Assembly: GCF_965138505.1 (NCBI RefSeq)
Contig: NZ_CBCSCO010000006.1
Coordinates: 62,001-126,000, forward strand
Length of the DNA stretch: 64,000 nt
Reading direction: 5' to 3'
Origin: Litorimonas haliclonae
GTDB lineage: Bacteria > Pseudomonadota > Alphaproteobacteria > Caulobacterales > Maricaulaceae
The notes under the pieces were generated by a model. It did no database searches. It saw only the letters and a program-made list of their open reading frames with translations, and had not been told where the DNA came from. The translations under genes and the position numbers were made by a program. Shown in pieces: positions 31,480-40,130 of the stretch. Positions within the stretch are counted from its first letter, which is position 1. Each line of letters opens with the position of its first letter.

Positions 31480-33357
31480 ATGTCATCCTCCGACTCAGAT
31501 ATTTCTGAAAAGAAAGAGAAGCCTCTAATCGGGCCGAAGCGCATTGCCGATTATGTAACGCGCCTGCCGAACAAGCCCGGCGTCTACCGCATGATGGATG
31601 AGCATGGCAGCGTGCTTTATGTCGGGAAAGCGAAAGACCTGAAAAAGCGGGTCACCGCATATACAAAATATGATCGTCATCCCACTCGGATTCGCCGAAT
31701 GATCCGCGCGACAAGCGAAATGGAATTTGTCATTTGCGAAACCGAAACCGAATCGCTTTTGCTCGAAGCGAGTCTGATTAAGCGCCTGAAACCCCGCTAT
31801 AATATTTTGCTGAGGGACGATAAGAGTTTTCCTTATATTCTGGTGCGGAAGGATCATCCCGCCGCGCAGGTGAACAAACATCGTGGCGCGCGAAATATCA
31901 AAGGCGATTATTACGGTCCTTTTGCCAGTGCAGGCGCCGTAAACCGGACCTTGGATACATTACAAAGAGCCTTTCGCCTCCGCAATTGTTCCGACAGTAT
32001 TTATGAGGGCCGGACGCGGCCCTGTCTCCAGCATCAGATAAAGCGCTGCTCCGCCCCCTGTACAGGGGAGATTTCTCTAAAAGACTACGGCGACTTGATT
32101 TCTGATGCCGAAGATTTTCTGAAAGGAAAGTCCGACAGCCTGCAAAAACGTCTGTCAAAGGAAATGAACGCCGCCGCAAAAGAACTGGACTTTGAAAAAG
32201 CGGCCGAGCTCCGGGACCGGATTCAGGCAATGTCCAAGGTTACGACGAATTCCAGCGGCATCAACCCGACCACGTTTTCAGATGGAGACGTTATCGGATT
32301 GCATTCCGGCGGCGGGCAGAGCTGTATACAGGTCTTCTTTTTCCGCGCAGGACAGAATTGGGGGAATAGCTGTCATTTCCCGCGCCACGCCAAAGAACAA
32401 AGCAATGCGGAGGTCATGGAAGCCTTCATCGCTCAATTTTACAATAACAAACCTATTCCCAAGAAAATTTTTGTGAGTGAAGATCTTCCCAATCACAATC
32501 TTGTCGAACGCGCGCTGACCGCGCAATCCGGCCGTAATATTGAAGTTATCAAGCCCCAGAGAGGCGAAAAAAAATTGCTCGTCGGGCAGGCGGTGACCAA
32601 TGCGCAAGAAGCCCTTGGCAGGAAGCTGGCAGAAACCGCCTCGCAAACCAAATTACTGGCAGACCTACAGGAAATCTTCGGAATGGAAGTGCCGCCGGAG
32701 CGCATCGAGGTTTATGATAACAGTCATATTCAAGGTACCAACGCGATCGGAGCTTTTATTGTGGCCGGACCAGAAGGGTTCCAGAAGCGCGATTATCGAA
32801 CGTTCAATATCAAGGATACCGATACCGAGCCGGGCGATGATTACGCCATGATGCGTGAAGTTTTTCGCCGCAGATTCTCTAGGCTGGCGAAGGACAATAC
32901 TTTGCAATGGCCTGATCTCGTCTTGATTGATGGCGGTAAAGGGCAGCTTTCGGTGGTCACCGAGACCTTAAGGGAGCTAGGCGTTTTGGAACGCACAACC
33001 CTGGTCGGTATAGCCAAAGGACCGGATAGAAATGCGGGACGGGAAAACTTTTTCATGAATGGGCGGGAAGTTTTCAGTCTGCCGTCCCGGACGCCGGCTC
33101 TGTATTACCTTCAACGGTTACGCGATGAAGCGCACAGATTCGCCATTGGCACACATCGTGCGCGGCGGAAAAAAGAGATGAAAACGAATCCGCTGGACGG
33201 CATTCCTGGCGTCGGGCCGGCGCGTAAAAGGGCGCTCTTGGCGCATTACGGGTCAGCTAAGGGAGTCAAAGGCGCTTCCGCCGCAGAACTCTCCCGGGTT
33301 GAAGGGGTGAGTTCTGCCATGGCGAAAACGATTTATGATTACTTTCACGAACGATAG
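31480..33357 (+). CDS. uvrC: Excinuclease ABC subunit C
   Basis: UvrC makes both incisions in nucleotide-excision repair. The 625-residue protein has an N-terminal GIY-YIG nuclease (KPGVYRMMDEHGSVLYVGKAKDLKKRV), a UVR motif near residue 230 (KELDFEKAAELRDRIQAM), a central RNase H-like nuclease (IEVYDNSHIQGTNAIGAFIVAG ... VLIDGGKGQLS), and a C-terminal helix-hairpin-helix pair (LDGIPGVGPARKRALLAHYGS). The ribosome-binding site is AAGAGG. It follows DUF2237 by 9 bases and precedes the phosphatidyltransferase pair. Confidence 0.97.
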   Translation: MSSSDSDISEKKEKPLIGPKRIADYVTRLPNKPGVYRMMDEHGSVLYVGKAKDLKKRVTAYTKYDRHPTRIRRMIRATSEMEFVICETETESLLLEASLIKRLKPRYNILLRDDKSFPYILVRKDHPAAQVNKHRGARNIKGDYYGPFASAGAVNRTLDTLQRAFRLRNCSDSIYEGRTRPCLQHQIKRCSAPCTGEISLKDYGDLISDAEDFLKGKSDSLQKRLSKEMNAAAKELDFEKAAELRDRIQAMSKVTTNSSGINPTTFSDGDVIGLHSGGGQSCIQVFFFRAGQNWGNSCHFPRHAKEQSNAEVMEAFIAQFYNNKPIPKKIFVSEDLPNHNLVERALTAQSGRNIEVIKPQRGEKKLLVGQAVTNAQEALGRKLAETASQTKLLADLQEIFGMEVPPERIEVYDNSHIQGTNAIGAFIVAGPEGFQKRDYRTFNIKDTDTEPGDDYAMMREVFRRRFSRLAKDNTLQWPDLVLIDGGKGQLSVVTETLRELGVLERTTLVGIAKGPDRNAGRENFFMNGREVFSLPSRTPALYYLQRLRDEAHRFAIGTHRARRKKEMKTNPLDGIPGVGPARKRALLAHYGSAKGVKGASAAELSRVEGVSSAMAKTIYDYFHER

Positions 33358-33386
33358 CTGTTAAGACAGGGCAGGGAGATTAAACC

Positions 33387-34067
33387 ATGTCGAGACCAGA
33401 TAATGTGACAGCTCAGCATAGTTCATCCATGAGCCCGAAGCAGGCGGGCGGCGCTTTTGCCGATGGTCTGACCTTCGTCCGTATTTTGATGACGCCTGTT
33501 ATTATGGCGGTCATAATTTTGGCGTGGCCAGAGACCAAAATGGCCGTCTTTGCGTCTATCTTATTTTTAGTGGCGGCCCTGACCGATATCTTTGACGACT
33601 ATCTCGGCGGCGCCTCGCGCTCTGTTTATCGAAAATATGGATGGGTAGATGATATTGCAGATACGGTTCTGATTACCGGAACCCTGATTGCGCTCATTCT
33701 CGTCATGGTCACTAAAGGTCTCCTGATCTGGACATTCGCCGTCCCCGCCTGTGTTCTTATTTTGCGCGAAATTGCTGTCGGCCTTTTTAGAGGGCGGGAG
33801 CTTCGCCAATTTGGCTGGCCCGACAATAAACTCTCTAATGCAAAAGTGGGGATGTCTGTTTTGGCTGTCTGTACACTCGTGGCGACGCCCTGGCTTTCGC
33901 AAATGGCCGATATGTTTCGAGAGGCTAACGATCCGTCCAGACTGTTGAATGTTGGCTCGCCTTGGGTCTGGCTTTTTGGCGTTATTTGTCTTTGGATCGC
34001 CGCTATTCTCAGCATTGTGACGGCCTTTATTATTTTCCGAACCAAATTTACAGCGAATGATGCTTAA
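33387..34067 (+). CDS. Divergent CDP-alcohol phosphatidyltransferase
   Basis: This 226-residue inner-membrane protein of the CDP-alcohol phosphatidyltransferase family has about six membrane segments and is adjacent to the canonical pgsA. The family motif DxxDGxxARx8Gx3Dx3D is present here only in part: DIFDDYLGGASRSVYRKYGWVDDIAD keeps the four metal-binding Asps in register but replaces G5 by D and A8-R9 by G-G. It could be inactive, regulatory for PgsA, or specific for another alcohol. An N-terminal 30-residue polar extension is unusual. Its TAA overlaps the pgsA ATG (TAATG), so the two are coupled. Confidence 0.85.
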   Translation: MSRPDNVTAQHSSSMSPKQAGGAFADGLTFVRILMTPVIMAVIILAWPETKMAVFASILFLVAALTDIFDDYLGGASRSVYRKYGWVDDIADTVLITGTLIALILVMVTKGLLIWTFAVPACVLILREIAVGLFRGRELRQFGWPDNKLSNAKVGMSVLAVCTLVATPWLSQMADMFREANDPSRLLNVGSPWVWLFGVICLWIAAILSIVTAFIIFRTKFTANDA

Positions 34068-34702
34068 TGTCTGACACCCATTCTACGGACCCTTCTGATC
34101 GTCACTCGCTCTATTGGTTGCCAAATGCGCTAACCATTGCGCGTATATTGAGCGTTCCGCTTTTTATTGCGGGCATATTATCGCTCGCCTTTAAATGGGA
34201 TCTGTTTTTAGCCAAAGCCTGGGTTCTTTTGGGGCTGTTCATCCTCGCCGCCTTCACGGATTACCTTGATGGCTATCTGGCGCGTAAATGGAATGTCGTG
34301 AGCGGGTTTGGTCGTATGATCGACCCGATTGCCGATAAACTATTGGTGGCGGGCTGCGTTATTGCCTTCTCTATCGCGGCGCTGGGCAATCCTTGGTTTT
34401 TAATCCCGTCGCTTGCAATTGTTTTTCGCGATATCTTGGTCTCCGGCGCGAGAGAGCATGCCGCTCTGGCAGGGCGCGCCATGCCGCCGACCAATCTTGC
34501 CAAATGGAAAACAGCCTTTGAAATGTTGGCTATTGCGATTTTGATCGTCTGGATTTTAGCCAAAAGCTACCTGCCCATAGATTCTGTTATCCCGGATATT
34601 GTAATGGTGGCTAAAGTGTCAGGGCTGGCATCTTTGTGGCTGGCGGCAATTTTATCAGTTTATACCGGATCTCTATATTTAAGAGCCGCGTTGAAAGACT
34701 AG
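34067..34702 (+). CDS. pgsA: CDP-diacylglycerol-glycerol-3-phosphate 3-phosphatidyltransferase
   Basis: This enzyme makes phosphatidylglycerol phosphate, the committed step to phosphatidylglycerol and cardiolipin. The 211-residue integral membrane protein begins with WLPNALTIARILSVPLF and carries the complete motif DYLDGYLARKW through GFGRMIDPIADKLLVAG. Its start overlaps the stop of the preceding divergent paralogue by one base, so they probably share an mRNA with uvrC. It supplies the phosphatidylglycerol used by Lgt. Confidence 0.95.
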   Translation: MSDTHSTDPSDRHSLYWLPNALTIARILSVPLFIAGILSLAFKWDLFLAKAWVLLGLFILAAFTDYLDGYLARKWNVVSGFGRMIDPIADKLLVAGCVIAFSIAALGNPWFLIPSLAIVFRDILVSGAREHAALAGRAMPPTNLAKWKTAFEMLAIAILIVWILAKSYLPIDSVIPDIVMVAKVSGLASLWLAAILSVYTGSLYLRAALKD

Positions 34703-34917
34703 CTAAAACACGCGTTCACCTCCAAGGCGACACCTATATTCCTCTTAAGAGTGATTTTGCGCAATAAACTTCCTTTGACCCGTGGAAATTTTGCAGTTCA
34801 ATGTTATTTTTTGCCTCTTTGCCTGTCGCAATCGTGATAAAGACCCTCTAGTCAAATTAAGACAGGACTGATAAGTCGCGCAAAATTGGAATTGAGGCGA
34901 CCTAGAAATATAAAGCT

Positions 34918-36309
34918 ATGACCATGACGCAGAAACGATGGACCCCTTCAAGCTGGCGCGGACTTCCCGCTTTACACATTCCGGATGATTATCCGGACGC
35001 TGAAGCGCTGACCTCTGTTGAAAGCACACTTAAGGGCTATCCACCGCTTGTATTTGCCGGGGAAGCCCGCCGTTTGAAACAACGTCTAGGCGATGTTGCG
35101 CTTGGGAAAGCCTTTCTATTGCAAGGCGGGGATTGCGCTGAAAGTTTCAAGGAATTCCATCCTGATAATCTACGCGATATGTTCCGTGTTATGATGCAGA
35201 TGGCCGTCGTGCTGACTTACGGGGCAGGGCAACCCGTTGTCAAAGTTGGCCGGATCGCCGGGCAGTTCGGTAAGCCGCGTAGCTCTCCCATCGAAGAGCG
35301 CGACGGCATCACTCTGCCAAGCTATCGCGGCGACAATATTAACGGCATGGAGTTTTCGCCCAAAAGCCGGACGCCCAATCCGAAACGGCTTTTGAAGGCT
35401 TATGGTCAGAGCGCGTCGACGCTCAACCTGCTTCGCGCCTTTTCAACAGGCGGTTATGCCAATCTCGAAAACATCCACAAATGGAATTTGGGATTTGTCG
35501 AAGGCACGAAGACGGACCAGAAATATAAGAAAATGGCGGATAAGATTTCCGACGCTCTCGACTTTATGGCAGCCTGCGGCGTGACAGCTCAAAATATCCC
35601 GCAAATGGCGCAGACGGATTACTATACCTCTCACGAAGGTCTACTGCTCGGCTACGAAGAAGCCATGACCCGGATCGATTCCACCTCCGGGCGTTGGTAC
35701 GATACCTCTGCCCATATGCTATGGATCGGCAATCGGACACGTCAACTCGACCATGCCCATGTCGAGTTTTTCCGTGGTATTGAGAATCCTATCGCGATGA
35801 AAGTCGGTGAGGGGCTTGAGCCGGATGAATTGATGAAACTTCTCGATGTGTTGAACCCCTCAAACGAGCCCGGACGCATGACGCTTATTGCCCGCTATGG
35901 TCACGACAAAGTTGCCAAGGGACTTCCGACACTTGCACGCGCTGTGAAACGGGCCGGACGTCACGTGGTTTGGTCAAGTGACCCGATGCACGGCAATACG
36001 ATCAAGACGGCTTCAGGTTATAAAACCCGACCTTTCGACAATATCTTGTCCGAAGTGAAAACCTTTATGCAAGTCCTTCATTCCGAAGGTTGTTGGCCGG
36101 GCGGCGTTCATTTCGAAATGACCGGACAAGACGTCACGGAATGTTTGGGCGGTTCTGCCAAAATGATTCGCGAAGAAGATTTATCGTCGCGCTATCACAC
36201 ACATTGCGACCCGCGCTTGAACGCAAATCAAGCTTTGGAACTTGCTTTCCAAATCTCAGAAGAGCTTCGGAGTTATCGCAAAGAAGATGCAGCGCGTCTG
36301 GCGAGCTAA
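34918..36309 (+). CDS. Class II 3-deoxy-7-phosphoheptulonate (DAHP) synthase
   Basis: This is the first enzyme of the shikimate pathway, condensing erythrose 4-phosphate and phosphoenolpyruvate. The 463-residue plant-type (class II) protein shows AFLLQGGDCAESFKEF, VKVGRIAGQFGKPRSSPIEERDG, GDNINGMEF, MTLIARYGHDKVAKGLP, RHVVWSSDPMHGNT and GGVHFEMTGQDVTECLGG. These supply the metal-binding Cys, His, Glu and Asp of the family. It is monocistronic, with a 215-base leader lacking a clear ribosome-binding site and a hairpin terminator shared with HU. Confidence 0.96.
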   Translation: MTMTQKRWTPSSWRGLPALHIPDDYPDAEALTSVESTLKGYPPLVFAGEARRLKQRLGDVALGKAFLLQGGDCAESFKEFHPDNLRDMFRVMMQMAVVLTYGAGQPVVKVGRIAGQFGKPRSSPIEERDGITLPSYRGDNINGMEFSPKSRTPNPKRLLKAYGQSASTLNLLRAFSTGGYANLENIHKWNLGFVEGTKTDQKYKKMADKISDALDFMAACGVTAQNIPQMAQTDYYTSHEGLLLGYEEAMTRIDSTSGRWYDTSAHMLWIGNRTRQLDHAHVEFFRGIENPIAMKVGEGLEPDELMKLLDVLNPSNEPGRMTLIARYGHDKVAKGLPTLARAVKRAGRHVVWSSDPMHGNTIKTASGYKTRPFDNILSEVKTFMQVLHSEGCWPGGVHFEMTGQDVTECLGGSAKMIREEDLSSRYHTHCDPRLNANQALELAFQISEELRSYRKEDAARLAS

Positions 36310-36318
36310 GCTAAGGGC

Positions 36319-36354
36319 ATAAAAAAACCGGCTTGGAAATCTCCGAGCCGGTTT
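36319..36354. terminator. Bidirectional terminator between DAHP synthase and HU
   Basis: AACCGGCTTGGA pairs with CTCCGAGCCGGTT around a short loop (about 36326-36353). On the minus strand it is followed by seven T, serving HU strongly; on the plus strand only TTT follows. Confidence 0.85.
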
Positions 36355-36378
36355 CAAACTAAAACATAGTGTTAAAGT

Positions 36379-36651
36379 CTAGAGGTCTTTCAGAGCCGCA
36401 GAAGCTTTGAATTGAGCAGACGTTTTCGCTTTGCTCATCATCATTTTGCCTGTGGCTGGGTTGCGCATCTCGCGGCTGGCGCGATGCTTGGCAACGAATT
36501 GACCAAAACCAGGAATAGCAACAGTTGAGCCGTCGCCATTTTTCATCTCAGCGACAACGACTTCGCAGAAGGCGTTTAGAAATTCACCAGCAGCTGCCTG
36601 AGTAGAATCAGTTTGGCTTGCGATTGCGCTTACGAGTTCTTTTTTGTTCAT
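36379..36651 (-). CDS. HU family DNA-binding protein
   Basis: This 90-residue HU/IHF-type nucleoid protein has MNKKELVSAIASQTDSTQAAAGEFLNAFCEVV, then GDGSTVAIPGFGQFVAKHRASREMRNPATGKMMMS, the DNA-intercalating arm with the conserved NPATG. It is most like the HU beta type, which bends DNA without sequence specificity as a dimer. The ribosome-binding site is GGGAGA. The leader contains a hairpin of CCCG and CGGG arms at about 36.69 kb. A strong terminator follows. Confidence 0.95.
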   Translation of the reverse strand: MNKKELVSAIASQTDSTQAAAGEFLNAFCEVVVAEMKNGDGSTVAIPGFGQFVAKHRASREMRNPATGKMMMSKAKTSAQFKASAALKDL

Positions 36652-36840
36652 TTTGGATCTCCCTTTATGAATTAACGGACCCGCTTCGTTTGACGGGCTC
36701 CTTGTGAAATACCGTAACTATTTTGAACGGACTGTCACTAAAAACACGGTATTATGGGGGTTTTCAGGCAAATTTTTGGGGATTATTGCCTAAAAAAGGG
36801 TGTTTGCGAGCTTCCGCCATTCAAATTGCGCAAAAATGTA

Positions 36841-36864
36841 GAGAATCCACTCAAAGTGATTCTC
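36841..36864. repeat. Inverted repeat upstream of the MocA-type oxidoreductase
   Basis: GAGAATCCACT and AGTGATTCTC pair over 10 bases with one bulged C and a 3-base loop. It lies 38 bases before the ATG at 36902 and has no T-run, so an operator or mRNA structure is more likely than a terminator. Confidence 0.4.
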
Positions 36865-36901
36865 TGCTGACAGAGCTGACAAAACCCTTCAAAGACGCAT
36901 T

Positions 36902-37804
36902 ATGGAACCTAAGAAACTCAAAATCGGGCTTATCGGAGCCGGTGTTTTCGGCGGCTATCACGCCAATAAATTGGCGGCGCATGAACAGGTAGACTTTCTC
37001 GGTCTGTTTGACCCCGACGTAGAAAGATCTTCTGCATTGGCCGAAAAGCACGGCGTAAAAAGTTATAAAGGTCCATCAGATTTATTCTCAGCTGTGGACG
37101 CCGTTGTCATTGCCTGTCCGGCAATCTACCACGGAGAAAATGCCATCGCCGCTTTGCAAGCAAATTGTCACGCCTTGATAGAAAAGCCGATCGCAACGTC
37201 TCTCGAAGAGGCCGAAAAAATTGTAAGCCTCGCCGAGGAGAAGAACCTTATTGTACAAATCGGTCACCAAGAACGCTTCGTTGCCGCAGCAATCGGTTTG
37301 GACAAAACGGGCGAAACGCCTACTCACATTATAGCGGTGAGAAACACAGGGTATTCCCCGCGCGGAACGGACACCTCTGTCACGCTTGATCTCATGACAC
37401 ATGATATTGATCTATGTTGCCTGCTGATGGGGGAGGCGCCGATCTCTGTTTCGGGCGCGTCGGAGCCCGTTAAATCGAAAACGCCGGACACCGCTCGCGC
37501 AGAGCTTAACTTCGCAAACGGCACAGCCATCCTGTCGGCCAGCCGCGTGGAGGAGGGCGTTAGCCGCCAGATGACTCTTAAATATCCGAGCGGAACTGTC
37601 CTGATTGATTTCGCGGCCAAGACATTACAGCACAATACGTCTTTCGCTCTGAACGCAGACTTCGGCGCTGTTCCGTCCGCTGCGGATAGTCTTGGCGCGG
37701 CAACGAACAGCTTCATAGCCGCCATACTGGATGGCGCTCCCGTAAGCGCCTCGGCGCAAGACGGATTGACGGCGGCGCGGGTCGCGTTACAAATTGATGG
37801 ATAA
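36902..37804 (+). CDS. Gfo/Idh/MocA family oxidoreductase
   Basis: The 300-residue NAD(P)-dependent sugar-type oxidoreductase has a Rossmann start LKIGLIGAGVFGGYHANKL, the family motif ALIEKPIATSLEEAEKIV (EKP with the catalytic-region Lys), GHQERF, and a C-terminal alpha/beta substrate domain with DLMTHDIDLCCLLMG. Family members oxidise or isomerise sugars, UDP-sugars or inositols; the substrate is unknown. It starts an accessory-looking segment and is followed 30 bases later by a serine hydrolase on the same strand. Confidence 0.9.
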   Translation: MEPKKLKIGLIGAGVFGGYHANKLAAHEQVDFLGLFDPDVERSSALAEKHGVKSYKGPSDLFSAVDAVVIACPAIYHGENAIAALQANCHALIEKPIATSLEEAEKIVSLAEEKNLIVQIGHQERFVAAAIGLDKTGETPTHIIAVRNTGYSPRGTDTSVTLDLMTHDIDLCCLLMGEAPISVSGASEPVKSKTPDTARAELNFANGTAILSASRVEEGVSRQMTLKYPSGTVLIDFAAKTLQHNTSFALNADFGAVPSAADSLGAATNSFIAAILDGAPVSASAQDGLTAARVALQIDG

Positions 37805-37834
37805 GCCCGCAAAGGGTTTGAAGGGGGAAATATA

Positions 37835-39433
37835 ATGAAATGGTTTATTCGGATTGTTGTCGGTATCGTCGCGATACTCGCGCTTTTATTGGCGCTAAAC
37901 TTCACGAAAATTAAAAGACTGGCGACGGTTAACTCCCTGTTTGACGAAGACAAGATCGTCCAAAACTTCTCCCATATGGATGCGGCGTTCCTTCATCATA
38001 ACCTAAAAATTGGTGAGACGCCGTTCCTCTGGCCCGAAGAAGCGCAAACGCTCCCGGAGTCGGTGACAGTTGCGGGTGAGGAAAGAGATCTGTCAGAGTT
38101 GCTGGAAGAGTTGGAAACAACGGCGCTCGTAATTATCAAAGATGGCAAGCTCTTACACGAAAGTTATTATAAAGGCACAGACGCCGAGGATCGCCGCATT
38201 AGCTGGTCGGTCGCGAAATCCTTCATGTCGGGGCTTTACGGGCAAGCTCTAGCAAGCGGCGAGATTGAAAGTCTGGACGACCCGGCGGATAAATATGTGC
38301 CGGAGCTGGCTGGCTCGGCTTATGAGGGGGTCAGCCTCCGCAACATCCTGAATATGAGTAGCGGCGTGCGCTTTGACGAAGACTATATGGACCCGGACTC
38401 CGATATTAACAAAATGGGCCGGGTTCTTGGTCTGGGCAAATCAATGGATAAGTTTGCGGCCGAGTTGATAGAGCGCGAATTTGAACAAGGCAGCAATTGG
38501 CAATATGTTTCCATTGATACACATGTCGCGGCGATGGCGCTCCGCAAAGCGACCGGAAAATCTCTGCATCAGCTCTTTGAGGAAACTTACGGAGCGAATC
38601 TCGGCTTTGAAATATCGCCTTATTATCTGACGGACGGCTACGACGTGGCTTTCGCGCTGGGCGGGTTAAATCTTACCACGCGGGATTACGCCAAGTTCGG
38701 GCAGCTTTTCCTGCAAGACGGCGAATGGAACGGGGAGCAACTTATCCCCGCAGATTGGGTTGCGGATTCGACGACAAACCATTCCCCGAATATCCACCCC
38801 GACCGCGGCACAGGTTATGGCTATCAATGGTGGGTGCCTATGCCGCAGGAAGGGCCGAATGAAGGCGATTTTTTCGCCGTCGGCATTTACGGACAATATA
38901 TATACGTAAATCCCCAGGCGAATATGGTCATCGCCAAAAACGCCGCCCATAGGACTTTCGCGCAAGCCGGCAAAAGCGGCCAGACCTCCATCAATGACAA
39001 CATCGATATGTTCCGCAGTTTGGCAGCCTATTATTCAGGCCCTCCGAAATATGACGCGGCGCTCGCCGAGGAGCTAGGTGCCGATGATTATGGTATGCGG
39101 TCCTATGTAATGACAGTGCTGAAAACGGGACCTGCGGAGATTACGGATCCAGAAGAACGGAGCCACATATTCAGAGGACACTTCGCCAATATGAAGACTT
39201 TGGCCGAGGAGAAAAAGCTGGTCTTGGCGGGGCCGTTTGTCGAAGACGAAGAAAAACGAGGCCTCTATATTTTCAATGTGCAGACGATTGAAGAAGCAAA
39301 AGAATTGGTCAAAACTGATCCAGCGGTAGAGGCCGGTATTTTCGTCCCCGAATTCACGAAATATTACGGCTCAGCGGCCTTGATGGGGGTGAATGAAACG
39401 CATCTGAAAATTCAGAAAACGGCGGTGGAATGA
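37835..39433 (+). CDS. Serine beta-lactamase-fold hydrolase fused to a YciI-like domain
   Basis: The N-terminus is a membrane anchor (residues 1-22). Residues 60-420 form a class C beta-lactamase/6-aminohexanoate-hydrolase fold: catalytic SVAK (Ser125, Lys128) in RISWSVAKSF, a YVS in NWQYVSIDTHVAAMAL for the YxN/S element, and GYGYQWWVP near the third motif. Residues 430-520 look like a YciI/muconolactone-isomerase-type domain (MRSYVMTVLKTGPAEIT ... GHFANMKTLAEEKKLVLAGPFVEDEEKRGLYIFNV ... ELVKTDPAVEAGIFVPE). At 532 residues it is much longer than either part alone. The ribosome-binding site is AGGGGG. It is likely an anchored periplasmic esterase or amidase; the role of the fused domain is unknown. 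Confidence 0.87.
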   Translation: MKWFIRIVVGIVAILALLLALNFTKIKRLATVNSLFDEDKIVQNFSHMDAAFLHHNLKIGETPFLWPEEAQTLPESVTVAGEERDLSELLEELETTALVIIKDGKLLHESYYKGTDAEDRRISWSVAKSFMSGLYGQALASGEIESLDDPADKYVPELAGSAYEGVSLRNILNMSSGVRFDEDYMDPDSDINKMGRVLGLGKSMDKFAAELIEREFEQGSNWQYVSIDTHVAAMALRKATGKSLHQLFEETYGANLGFEISPYYLTDGYDVAFALGGLNLTTRDYAKFGQLFLQDGEWNGEQLIPADWVADSTTNHSPNIHPDRGTGYGYQWWVPMPQEGPNEGDFFAVGIYGQYIYVNPQANMVIAKNAAHRTFAQAGKSGQTSINDNIDMFRSLAAYYSGPPKYDAALAEELGADDYGMRSYVMTVLKTGPAEITDPEERSHIFRGHFANMKTLAEEKKLVLAGPFVEDEEKRGLYIFNVQTIEEAKELVKTDPAVEAGIFVPEFTKYYGSAALMGVNETHLKIQKTAVE

Positions 39434-39467
39434 TTAATCTCCGTCTTTTTATGAGGTAGCTATTTGA

Positions 39468-39758
39468 TTACAGAAAAGCTGACTTCGGGTTTTGGCGTCC
39501 CAAAATGCGCACTATGACAATTTCTTCTGGATCAATACGATAATATATCGCGTGGACACCGCAAACACTGCGTCGGTATCCTTGTCTAACATCATTAACC
39601 GCCTGATATAGAAGCGGTTGTTTAGCCAATTCATCAAAATGTTTTAAAAGTCTGTTTTGATATGAGACGGCGGTCTTCACACCAAACGTATCAATGCCAT
39701 ATTCAAAAATTTGTTCAAAATCCAGATCGGCGGACTTCGCGAGTCTATAGCTAGCCAT
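39468..39758 (-). CDS. parE: ParE/RelE-family toxin
   Basis: This 96-residue type II toxin has the RelE/ParE fold: YRLAKSADLDFEQIFEYGIDTFGVKTAVSYQNRLLKHFDELAKQP, then YRRSVCGVHAIYYRIDPEEIVIVRILGRQNP. The C-terminal VRILGRQN is typical of ParE, the gyrase poison, rather than of ribosome-dependent RelE. ATG 39758 overlaps the antitoxin stop by 8 bases; a longer start would extend into the antitoxin. Toxicity is an inference from family. Confidence 0.9.
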   Translation of the reverse strand: MASYRLAKSADLDFEQIFEYGIDTFGVKTAVSYQNRLLKHFDELAKQPLLYQAVNDVRQGYRRSVCGVHAIYYRIDPEEIVIVRILGRQNPKSAFL

Positions 39759-39996
39759 TCTGTGCTTTTCTGGCCAGGACATCCGCCATAATTTCCCTCG
39801 GAGTTCTTTCGCTCATCCCACTTTTCTCGCCTTCTATTAAAGCAGAACGGATGGCCTCAATTTCATTCTGATCGCGTCGGGCTTTACGGATTAGGTCATT
39901 GATAACCTCACTTTTGCTATTGAATTCCTGACTGCTTATCTGATCCTTCACCCACTGTTCGTTGGGGGGCGATATGGAAATTGAGGAACGTGTCAT
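39751..39996 (-). CDS. parD: ParD-family antitoxin
   Basis: The 81-residue antitoxin has an N-terminal ribbon-helix-helix domain (SSISISPPNEQWVKDQISSQEFNSKSEVINDLIRKA) and a C-terminal toxin-binding tail (RSALIEGEKSGMSERTPREIMADVLARKAQ), the standard ParD layout. It precedes parE with overlap. Autorepression is likely because a perfect 8-base inverted repeat lies over its promoter. Confidence 0.92.
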   Translation of the reverse strand: MTRSSISISPPNEQWVKDQISSQEFNSKSEVINDLIRKARRDQNEIEAIRSALIEGEKSGMSERTPREIMADVLARKAQNG

Positions 39997-40014
39997 AATA
40001 TGGGCTCTATAAGG

Positions 40015-40043
40015 TGGTGTAAATGTGGTGCTAGATTACACCA
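40015..40043 (-). promoter_or_regulatory. parDE operator and promoter
   Basis: TGGTGTAA (40015-40022) and TTACACCA (40036-40043) are a perfect 8-base inverted repeat with a 13-base spacer, 18 bases upstream of parD. On the minus strand a TTTACT / TAATCT pair 17 bases apart places the -10 element inside this repeat, as expected for autorepression by ParD or ParDE. Confidence 0.65.
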
Positions 40044-40130
40044 ATTATGTATTGTAGTAAATTTGTTTATAAGCGAAATGATGATTAAGAAACCTTGCCG
40101 CTTTCCCCCCGCGCCGCTACACCCCTTTTC

